Shown here piece after piece: positions 8,019-13,936 of a stretch of DNA of 16,538 nt (the first letter of the stretch is position 1; every line of letters starts with the position of its first letter). Origin of the DNA: an uncultured Roseburia sp. (GTDB lineage: Bacteria > Bacillota > Clostridia > Lachnospirales > Lachnospiraceae). The notes below the pieces were generated by a model. The model did no database searches and had not been told where the DNA came from. It saw only the letters and a program-made list of their open reading frames with translations. The position numbers and the translations under genes are program-made. The stretch lies in NCBI GenBank assembly GCA_947070915.1, contig CAMTDY010000047.1:1-16538 (forward strand), written 5' to 3'.

Positions 8019-9023
8019 TCATAAATAATAATCATCCTGGCCAAATTCAATGGTAACTCTTGTATAATTTCCTTCTTCCGACTCCAGCCAGATCCGGTGT
8101 CCCAGTTTCTCACACATTTTGTGGCAGATATACAATCCCATGCCGGTAGATTCGGCCACTTTTCTTCCATTCTCTCCGGTAAATGATTTTTCAAAAACCC
8201 GCCGGATATCCCCAGCGCAGATGCCGATCCCGTGATCCTCCACAGACAGTCTCACCACACCGGAATCTTCCTCCACAAAAAAGCCGATATAAGGCCTCGG
8301 TGATTTTTGATATTTCACACTGTTATTAATGATCTGCCCCAGCATGAACTTAATCCACTTCGCATCCGATACGACAATTACTTCCGTATTTTCCTTTTCA
8401 ATCTTAAAGTGGCTTCCGATCAGCTCTTCCTTATGTTCCAGAAGCACCTCGTTAATCAGCTGATCCAGCCGGCATTTTTTCATCAGGTAATCTTTCTGGG
8501 GCGCATCCGCACGTACATAATACAGGATCTGCTCCACGTACTGGGATATCTTCGCCACCTGCCGGCGGTAACTTCCGACATCTATCTTTTCATTGTAATT
8601 CATCAGAGACAGGGCAGAGATGGGAATCTTGATCTCATGGATCCACATCTCCACATAATCCTTAAACTCCCCTACCAGACGCCCCATATCTCCCACCCGT
8701 TCATTCATGGATTTGTCGATTTCGTATAACGCATCATAAAAGAGCTGCCCCTCCAGAAACTCCGGTCTGCGTACCATCTCTGTGATCAGATACTTTTTAT
8801 CCAGCTCTTCCAGGTTTTGAAACAATTCTCCATAAAAATCATTTTTCTTCTGGTATTCACATACCCACATCACCGTCAGGACCACCATCTCCAGAAACAC
8901 GGCACTCCCCCAGAAAAAGGCGTGGACTCCCAGCGCCAGCCCAATGAGTATCATCAACAGCATTTGCAGCAGCAGAATCACGATCCATCCAGCCTTTTCT
9001 TTCAGAAAATCTCTTCTTCTCAT
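8019..9023 (-). CDS. BceS-like intramembrane-sensing histidine kinase
   Basis: This 334-residue kinase has two membrane spans close together (about 12-33 and 35-55) with almost no extracytoplasmic loop, the mark of intramembrane-sensing kinases of the BceS/LiaS-like type. The phosphorylation motif is EMWIHEIKIPISA with His129, very like BceS. The ATPase domain shows IINNSVKY (N233, N234), DHGIGI (263-268) and GMGLYI (294-299), so it looks active. Its start overlaps the stop of the upstream regulator by 4 bases (ATGA), a sign of coupled translation. In the known family such kinases sense the flux state of a BceAB-type transporter responding to peptide antibiotics such as bacitracin. No such transporter is encoded beside it, so the partner is either elsewhere or absent. 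Function is inferred from architecture. Confidence 0.93.
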   Translation of the reverse strand: MRRRDFLKEKAGWIVILLLQMLLMILIGLALGVHAFFWGSAVFLEMVVLTVMWVCEYQKKNDFYGELFQNLEELDKKYLITEMVRRPEFLEGQLFYDALYEIDKSMNERVGDMGRLVGEFKDYVEMWIHEIKIPISALSLMNYNEKIDVGSYRRQVAKISQYVEQILYYVRADAPQKDYLMKKCRLDQLINEVLLEHKEELIGSHFKIEKENTEVIVVSDAKWIKFMLGQIINNSVKYQKSPRPYIGFFVEEDSGVVRLSVEDHGIGICAGDIRRVFEKSFTGENGRKVAESTGMGLYICHKMCEKLGHRIWLESEEGNYTRVTIEFGQDDYYL

Positions 9024-9688
9024 CCCATCACATACCCGATCCCTCTCTTGGTCCGGATCAGATCTTCCACACCATATTCCCTTAATTTCGTCCGGACACG
9101 GTTCACATTCACCGTCAGGGTGTTATCATCCACAAATTCTTCCGTATCCCATAGATAACTGATCAGTTCATCTCTTGCCACGATCTTCCCCTGATGTTTC
9201 ATCAGATATACGAGTATCTTCATCTCATTTTTCGTCAGGTCCACCTCTTCCTCCCTAATATAAAGGATTCCTCTCTCCCTGTCCAGGCGCAGGCTGCCAC
9301 AGGTTAGGGCTGTCTGTTCAGAAGGGTGGGAAAGCCGCTTGAATACCGCCTCTATATGCAGTAAAAGAATCGCTGGATTATAGGGTTTTGCGATAAAATC
9401 ATCCGCTCCATAGCTCATACAGATCACTTCGTCCATTTCCGTATTTTTACTTGTCACAATGATAATGGGAACCTCCGAATTCTGCCGGATCTTCTTTAAA
9501 ACCGCCGTCCCATCTGCCCCCGGCAGCGTCAGATCCAGAAGAACCATATCTGCCTCCTCTGCAAGGACCTGCTCCGCACAATCCACATAATCCGTCACAC
9601 TGCTGCAGTCATATCCATTGTTCATAAGAAAGTCGGCCAGCTGACTGCTGATCACCGGATCATCCTCAACGATCACTATTTTCTTCAT
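9020..9688 (-). CDS. OmpR-family response regulator, BceR-like
   Basis: The 222 residues comprise a receiver and a winged helix. The receiver has E8-D9-D10, phosphoacceptor Asp52 in LLDLTLPGADG, T79 in IVTSKN and K101 in AKPYNP. The DNA-binding part (about 125-222) has LTKNEMKIL, DDNTLTVNVNRVRTKL and RTKRGIGYVMG, the form seen in BceR-type regulators that partner with intramembrane-sensing kinases. The stop codon overlaps the start of its kinase. The ATG at 9688 follows a run of seven G residues (9694-9700) at 5 bases, an unusual purine-rich ribosome site rather than the canonical GGAGG. Expected targets would be a peptide-antibiotic transporter operon, none of which lies nearby. Confidence 0.93.
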   Translation of the reverse strand: MKKIVIVEDDPVISSQLADFLMNNGYDCSSVTDYVDCAEQVLAEEADMVLLDLTLPGADGTAVLKKIRQNSEVPIIIVTSKNTEMDEVICMSYGADDFIAKPYNPAILLLHIEAVFKRLSHPSEQTALTCGSLRLDRERGILYIREEEVDLTKNEMKILVYLMKHQGKIVARDELISYLWDTEEFVDDNTLTVNVNRVRTKLREYGVEDLIRTKRGIGYVMG

Positions 9689-9757
9689 GTCATCCCCCCC
9701 GTCCTGGGTCCTGCGCTTCCAGACCGCATTCTTTGCTGTTTTTTCTGATACTATATT

Positions 9758-9789
9758 ATTATACTTTTCATCCAGGATCCGAGCGGATC
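9758..9789 (-). promoter_or_regulatory. Putative promoter with overlapping dyad before the BceR-like gene
   Basis: TATAAT lies on the minus strand at 9758-9763, about 70 bases before the start codon. A good -35 hexamer is missing at the expected place, and that place is occupied by the inverted repeat GATCCG-AG-CGGATC (9776-9789). Such an arrangement suits an activator or autoregulator site. The same dyad follows the AraC gene stop (9791), but no T tract follows it, so it is a poor terminator. Whether upstream transcription reads through is undecided. Confidence 0.4.
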
Positions 9790-9790
9790 A

Positions 9791-10639
9791 TTATACTTCT
9801 TTCCGCATCCTGGAAGGAGAGACGCCATAGGCTTTTTTGAAGAGTTTACTGAAATGATAGGCATCTTCATAACCGACTCTCTCGGCGATCTCTCCGATGG
9901 ACAGGGAAACACCCGATTCCAGAAGCGATTTCGCCTTCTCCATTCTCACTCGGATCAGATAATGAATGGGAGATTCTCCCATCTCTGATTTGAAGATCTT
10001 AGAAATATAAAAGGGGCTGAGATACATATTTTCAGCGATGTGGTCCAGCGTGATTTTATCCGCATAATGTTCCTCTAGATAATCGGCAATCTTTTCTGCG
10101 GTATCTTTCTTTCCCGCATAGTCAAATTCCTTTCCCTCCGCCAGTTCTACCTGTCCTGTCTCCTCCCTGACAATGTTTAATAACAGTTGTACGAGAAATG
10201 ATTTCAGCATAAAATAGCGCCCAGGCATTTTAGCCTGATTTTCTTTCACCATCTCTTCACAGATACGGAAAATCCTTCTCTGGGTCTTTCCTTTCGTGTG
10301 CAGAACATTTCCGCCATCCCTCAGCTCAATATGGTTTGGTTTCATTCCGCAGAAATTCACATCGGAAAAGCCGAAAAAAAATTCCACCCTCCCCTTTTCA
10401 CCGTCATCAATGATGCTCTCATGCCGAATTCCCGGATTAAAAATCAATACATCCCCGGTTTGTACTGGTATGTACTCATCATCCAGATGATAGAGCCCCT
10501 CACCCTCCAAAATAATTCCAATCTCAGGAAAATCATGGCTATGGTAATTATTTTCACTTTCTTTGCGGTCAATCTTCACCCCAAACAAAAAAGTAGGATT
10601 TAATTCCTCTGTAACCAGATCAAATTGTATATCCTCCAT
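9791..10639 (-). CDS. AraC-family regulator with N-terminal cupin domain
   Basis: The 282 residues have an N-terminal cupin-like sensing domain (about 15-100). It shows YHSHDFPEIG with H33, H35 and E39, then LDDEYIPVQTGDVLIFNPG and a later His73, the usual ligand or metal positions of AraC cupins. A two-helix-turn-helix AraC domain spans about 183-282, with ITLDHIAENMYLSPFYISKI and IGEIAERVGYEDAYHFSKLF, ending in GVSPSRMRKEV. It begins only 12 bases after the panC stop, and its ribosome site AGGAGA includes the panC stop codon. It is therefore probably cotranscribed with the pantothenate genes. The ligand is unknown. Typical members sense sugars or small metabolites; a link to pantothenate is inference from position. 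Confidence 0.9.
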   Translation of the reverse strand: MEDIQFDLVTEELNPTFLFGVKIDRKESENNYHSHDFPEIGIILEGEGLYHLDDEYIPVQTGDVLIFNPGIRHESIIDDGEKGRVEFFFGFSDVNFCGMKPNHIELRDGGNVLHTKGKTQRRIFRICEEMVKENQAKMPGRYFMLKSFLVQLLLNIVREETGQVELAEGKEFDYAGKKDTAEKIADYLEEHYADKITLDHIAENMYLSPFYISKIFKSEMGESPIHYLIRVRMEKAKSLLESGVSLSIGEIAERVGYEDAYHFSKLFKKAYGVSPSRMRKEV

Positions 10640-10651
10640 CCATCGTCTCTC

Positions 10652-11497
10652 CTAAATACCGGCAATAAAATTATCAATAAGCCTCGTCTTTCCAATATAG
10701 ACAGCCACTGCTGCCAGAACCTCTCCCTGAATCTGATCTACAGGATTCAGCGTATCCCAGTCCACCACCTCGACATAGTCGATCCTCGCCAGCGCTTCAC
10801 TCTCTATGACATCCCGGATCGCCGCCACAATCTTCTCTGCGCTCTTCTCGCCAGCCCGCAGAAGCTTTTCTCCCTCTGATAAGCCTTTGTGAAGAATCAC
10901 CGCCGCCTTTCTTTCCTCTTCATTTAAATAAGTATTGCGGGAACTCTTCGCCAGTCCATCCTCTTCTCTCACAATAGGACAGCCCACGATCTCCAAGTCA
11001 AAATTCAGATCCCTTACCATACGGCGGATCACCGCCAGCTGCTGGGCGTCTTTCTGTCCAAAATACGCCCGGTCCGGTGACACGATATGGAACAGTTTTG
11101 ACACTACGGTGCAAACTCCCCGGAAATGGGTAGGTCTGGACTTGCCACAAAGCCCTTTCGTCAGGTCATCCATATCCACAAAGGTACAAAAATCATCAAA
11201 GTACATTTCTCCCTCTGCCGGATGGAAAACCAGATCTGCTCCCGCCTCCTCACAGATTTTCCCATCCCGTTCCAGGTCCCTGGGATAGCTCGCCAGATCT
11301 TCGCTGGGACCAAACTGGATCGGATTTACAAATACACTGACCACCACCCGGTCATTTTCCTCCACCGCCTTGTCGATCAGGCTCTTATGCCCCTCGTGAA
11401 GATATCCCATGGTAGGTACCAGCCCCACCGACAATCCTTCCTTTCTCCAAGTTTTTACCTGTTCTCTAACACCCTTTATCGTCTCTGCAATCTGCAT
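10652..11497 (-). CDS. panC: Pantothenate synthetase (pantoate-beta-alanine ligase)
   Basis: PanC joins pantoate and beta-alanine using ATP through a pantoyl-adenylate intermediate, the last step of pantothenate synthesis in the cytosol. With the start chosen here it has 281 residues, the usual size. Visible motifs are PTMGYLHEGH (28-37, the HIGH-like nucleotide site), VNPIQFGPSEDLASYPRD (58-74), GKSRPTHFRGV (118-128), YFGQKDAQQL (145-154) and KSSRN (184-188). ATG 11497 is preferred because AAGGGG sits 8 bases upstream and the protein then begins MQIAETI as in homologues. An in-frame TTG at 11518 would extend it by seven residues into the panB stop with no good ribosome site. It follows panB by 17 bases and precedes the AraC gene by 12, all one operon. 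Confidence 0.96.
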   Translation of the reverse strand: MQIAETIKGVREQVKTWRKEGLSVGLVPTMGYLHEGHKSLIDKAVEENDRVVVSVFVNPIQFGPSEDLASYPRDLERDGKICEEAGADLVFHPAEGEMYFDDFCTFVDMDDLTKGLCGKSRPTHFRGVCTVVSKLFHIVSPDRAYFGQKDAQQLAVIRRMVRDLNFDLEIVGCPIVREEDGLAKSSRNTYLNEEERKAAVILHKGLSEGEKLLRAGEKSAEKIVAAIRDVIESEALARIDYVEVVDWDTLNPVDQIQGEVLAAVAVYIGKTRLIDNFIAGI

Positions 11498-11514
11498 CTT
11501 TATTTCCCCTTCCA

Positions 11515-12342
11515 TCAATACAATTTCTCGATCACACTATCATCTACTGTGTACTCATGCTCTGCCGCTGGGAATATCCCGCTCTGCACTTCTTCGATAT
11601 ACTGTCTCACCGCAGTTTTCATCACCTCGCCAATATTGGCAAACCGTTTCACAAATTTAGGCGTGAAATCGGAAAACATTCCCAGCATATCCTGATAGAC
11701 AAGTACCTGCCCGTCACATCCATTTCCCGCGCCGATGCCAATAGTCGGAATCCTGAGCTGTTCTGTGATCATATCTGCCAGCCTTCCCGGTACTCCCTCG
11801 ATCACCACAGCAAAAGCTCCCGCCTTCTCCACTGCCCGGGCATCTTCCAAAAGTTTTCTCGCCGCCTCTTCACTTTTACCCTGAACCTTAAATCCGCCAA
11901 AAGCATTGATGGACTGCGGTGTCAGGCCAATATGGGCACAGACCGGAATCCCCGCCTCTACAATGGCTTTGATCTGGGGGCACACTTCTGCTCCCCCTTC
12001 AAGCTTCACGGCGTCCGCCCGCCCTTCTTTCATCAGCCTCCCGGCATTCACCAGGGCATCATACACAGAAGTCTGATAAGACATAAACGGCATATCAATG
12101 ATAACAAGAGCATCCTTTGCCCCCCTCGCCACCGCAGCTCCGTGATGGATCATGTCCTCCATGGTCACACTGATGGTATCTTCATAACCTAAGATCACAT
12201 TTCCCAGGGAATCTCCCACCAGAATGCTATTTACCCCCGCCTCGTCAAATAATTTTGCAGTGGAATAATCATAGGCGGTGAGCATTGTCAGCTTGTCCCC
12301 CTCTTCCTTTGCCTTCTGAAATGTCATTACAGTATTATTCAT
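11515..12342 (-). CDS. panB: 3-methyl-2-oxobutanoate hydroxymethyltransferase
   Basis: PanB adds a hydroxymethyl group from methylene-tetrahydrofolate to alpha-ketoisovalerate to give ketopantoate, the committed step. The 275 residues contain LVGDSLGNV (41-49, metal ligand D44), IIDMPF with D83, VKLEGG (112-117) with the metal-site E115, HIGLTPQS (137-144), the catalytic IEGVP Glu182 and GIGAG (202-206). All match the family. The start at ATG 12342 is supported by GGAGG 6 bases upstream and overlaps the stop of the preceding DUF2520 gene by 8 bases (ATGAATAA). A GTG start at 12363 is possible but has no ribosome site. It is the middle gene of the operon, followed by panC. Confidence 0.97.
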   Translation of the reverse strand: MNNTVMTFQKAKEEGDKLTMLTAYDYSTAKLFDEAGVNSILVGDSLGNVILGYEDTISVTMEDMIHHGAAVARGAKDALVIIDMPFMSYQTSVYDALVNAGRLMKEGRADAVKLEGGAEVCPQIKAIVEAGIPVCAHIGLTPQSINAFGGFKVQGKSEEAARKLLEDARAVEKAGAFAVVIEGVPGRLADMITEQLRIPTIGIGAGNGCDGQVLVYQDMLGMFSDFTPKFVKRFANIGEVMKTAVRQYIEEVQSGIFPAAEHEYTVDDSVIEKLY

Positions 12343-13243
12343 GCTTAGCCTCCATCGAGTCACACCTGTCTTGTGTGCCCCCTATTATTATATTTTTTAT
12401 GCTCTCATAATCCCTGCCGGGATTTTTTTCTTCCGCCACTGCCAGTACTTTCTGCCCCAGCAGCCGGTAAATCTGTGCGTCCTGTTCTCCAAGCGCAGAA
12501 AGATGTTTCTGAACGGTTCCCACATCTCCCCGCTCGATGGGACCGGTCAGAGCTTCCGCCGCCCCGTCCCACAGCATCTGTTGCACGTTTTTTCTTACCA
12601 GCGGCTGAAAAAGCTCCTCTCCCTCTATTTTACTGATTCCACAGTCTTCCAGCAGATCCAGCCCCATTTGATAAAGACCGATCATAAAATTGCTCACAAG
12701 AGAGGCCGCACAATGATATAAAGTCTTCTTTTCTGGCTCGATCCGAAGCACTTTATTTCCCAAAAGAGAAAAAACTTCCATCATAACACGGCATGCTTCG
12801 GGCTGGCCTTCCATGGTAAAGATCACGTCTTTTAATTTATAATACGATGTAAATCTGTCGCTGAATGCGGACATTGGATGAATCGAACAGCTGGAAGCTC
12901 CCATGCTGTCAATCCCAGAAAATACCTCAGATGATAATGAGCCACTGAAATGGCATAGTACCTTGTGTTCCAAAGAGCATGTCTCCGGATATTCTTCTGC
13001 TATCCTTCGTATCTCTGCCCACACCTCCGCGATAACGTCATCCGGTGTGGCGATACAGAGCATATCACATGCCGTTATAATGCTTTCTAAATCTTCAAAT
13101 ACTTTCGTATCCGTAAAAGTCCCGGCTTCCTCCGAGCTCCCAATACTCCTGCTGTAATATCCCACCAGAAAGAGTCCATGTTCCCGCATATATCTGCCCA
13201 TGGAACACCCTACTTTTCCTGCTCCAATTATACCTATCTGCAT
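12335..13243 (-). CDS. Rossmann-fold/DUF2520 protein, candidate PanG-type ketopantoate reductase
   Basis: The 302 residues begin MQIGIIGAGKVG, a Rossmann NAD(P) site with GAGKVG at 7-12, followed by CIATPDD (63-69). The middle has HFSGSLSS (98-105) and IHPMSAF (121-127). The all-helical C-terminal domain has YHCAASLVSNF (176-186) and GPIERGD (234-240). These are the marks of the Rossmann-like plus DUF2520 family. As first gene of an operon with panB and panC, and with no ordinary panE in view, it most likely supplies the NADPH-dependent reduction of ketopantoate to pantoate; PanG of Francisella is, as I recall, an alternative reductase of this kind. ATG 13243 is chosen because GGAAGGTGAT lies just upstream; Met five codons earlier lacks spacing. 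Function is inferred from context. Confidence 0.85.
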   Translation of the reverse strand: MQIGIIGAGKVGCSMGRYMREHGLFLVGYYSRSIGSSEEAGTFTDTKVFEDLESIITACDMLCIATPDDVIAEVWAEIRRIAEEYPETCSLEHKVLCHFSGSLSSEVFSGIDSMGASSCSIHPMSAFSDRFTSYYKLKDVIFTMEGQPEACRVMMEVFSLLGNKVLRIEPEKKTLYHCAASLVSNFMIGLYQMGLDLLEDCGISKIEGEELFQPLVRKNVQQMLWDGAAEALTGPIERGDVGTVQKHLSALGEQDAQIYRLLGQKVLAVAEEKNPGRDYESIKNIIIGGTQDRCDSMEAKHE

Positions 13244-13324
13244 GCTATCACCTTCCATCTTCCAGAATACAGTGACAACACATAATCATCTGATGCAGTT
13301 TCATTTGAATACCGCTCAAATCAT

Positions 13325-13353
13325 AGGATACCACAATGAACAAAAAAATGCAA
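13325..13353 (-). promoter_or_regulatory. Extended -10 promoter of the pantothenate operon
   Basis: On the minus strand, TTGCAT (13348-13353) is followed by 17 bases and TATCCT (13325-13330), preceded directly by TGG, which gives a TGn extended -10. The hexamers are weak (3/6 and 4/6), consistent with regulated expression. The leader to ATG 13243 would be about 75 bases, and I see no riboswitch-like structure in it. A loose dyad AAACA/TGTTT (13357-13374) lies just upstream. Confidence 0.5.
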
Positions 13354-13382
13354 ATCAAACACTTTTAATTGTTTTTCCTCTG

Positions 13383-13398
13383 TTCGACTTATTTCGAC
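13383..13398. repeat. Direct repeat TTCGAC spaced one helical turn in the divergent promoter region
   Basis: TTCGAC occurs at 13383-13388 and 13393-13398, starts 10 bases apart, placing both on the same DNA face. It sits between the two divergent promoters, at about -50 to -35 of the XRE gene. It is a candidate binding site for the XRE product or the AraC regulator; chance is possible for so short a motif. Confidence 0.35.
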
Positions 13399-13417
13399 AA
13401 TTTCTGCGCGTGTTGCA

Positions 13418-13426
13418 TGCTATACT
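13418..13426 (+). promoter_or_regulatory. Extended -10 promoter of the XRE gene
   Basis: TGC directly precedes TATACT (13421-13426), an extended -10 with a 5/6 match. No good -35 is found at 16-18 bases; TCGACA (13394-13399) is 21 bases away. Initiation near 13433 leaves a leader of about 30 bases carrying GGAGG before ATG 13464. Confidence 0.5.
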
Positions 13427-13463
13427 ATAGAAATAGACGATTTACTGTGAACGGAGGAATGTT

Positions 13464-13796
13464 ATGAAGCACACAGAAAAGCTTGGGATGGGAAAAAGAA
13501 TTTATGATCTGAGAAAACATAAAGGATTTACAAGGGAACTATTGTCAACCAGAACAGGAATTTCTTCAAAATTTCTTTATGAAATAGAAATGAAGGACAA
13601 GGGCTTTTCTGCTCAGACACTGGTTAAATTGTGCCAGTCCTTGAACGTTACTGCAGACTATATTCTATTTGGACGGGAAATAAACAGATATGATCAGGAA
13701 CTGACATCCACGATCGAAAAATTTACCCCGGATTCCATCGAGCTGATTAAGCACTTGATGGATATCGCCGGGGAAGTGGGAAAGAACAAAGTGTAG
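13464..13796 (+). CDS. XRE-family helix-turn-helix regulator
   Basis: This 110-residue protein holds a Cro/C1-type helix-turn-helix at about residues 7-68: GKRIYDLRKHKGFTRELLS is helix 1 and the start of helix 2, TGISSKFLYEIE carries the recognition helix, and FSAQTLVKLCQSLNVTADYILFG closes the fold. A short C-terminal tail (about 70-110) is helical and may dimerise. GGAGG a few bases upstream supports the start. It stands alone, divergent from the pantothenate operon and convergent with the restriction gene. Likely roles are autorepression or control of either neighbour. No toxin partner or peptidase domain is attached. The size and fold are common in clostridial accessory DNA. Confidence 0.9.
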   Translation: MKHTEKLGMGKRIYDLRKHKGFTRELLSTRTGISSKFLYEIEMKDKGFSAQTLVKLCQSLNVTADYILFGREINRYDQELTSTIEKFTPDSIELIKHLMDIAGEVGKNKV

Positions 13797-13809
13797 GAAG
13801 GGATGCGGC

Positions 13810-13842
13810 TGTAGGGGGGGTGACCTCTTCTCCCCCCCTACA
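13810..13842. terminator. G7/C7 hairpin in the gap between XRE gene and hsdR
   Basis: TGTAGGGGGGG (13810-13820) and CCCCCCCTACA (13832-13842) form a perfect 11-bp stem with an 11-base loop, unusually strong. No T run follows on either strand, so it is not a textbook intrinsic terminator, although its place between convergent genes fits transcription stopping. A second C6 run at 13846-13851 could pair with the same G run, giving an alternative fold. The rest of the 140-base gap holds only a TCCTGCAGGA palindrome (13913-13922) and no gene. Confidence 0.55.
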
Positions 13843-13936
13843 AATCCCCCCTTAAACTCTGAGCAACATACGCCGATCTCCTTATGTTATCAGCGTAACC
13901 CTGGCAACGTATTCCTGCAGGATTTACTGATTCTCT

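Noticed and set aside
9700..9714. CAGGAC direct repeat in the BceR-like leader as an operator
   Set aside because: It is a short tandem (CAGGACCCAGGAC) downstream of the likely promoter with no symmetry or further copies.
11498..11518. In-frame TTG/ATG extension of panC by seven residues
   Set aside because: The extension reaches into the panB stop and has no ribosome site, while AAGGGG lies 8 bases before ATG 11497.
12343..12363. GTG start extending panB by seven residues
   Set aside because: There is no ribosome site before GTG, whereas GGAGG precedes ATG 12342 and the resulting N-terminus matches the family.
13239..13423. TGCATGCTAT occurring at 13239-13248 and 13414-13423
   Set aside because: The first copy overlaps the DUF2520 start codon and the second an extended -10; each is explained by its own function, and a 10-base match is weak support for a shared operator.
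13913..13922. TCCTGCAGGA palindrome as an attachment or regulatory site
   Set aside because: It is only 10 bp, is not repeated elsewhere in the gap, and no integrase or other mobile gene is nearby.
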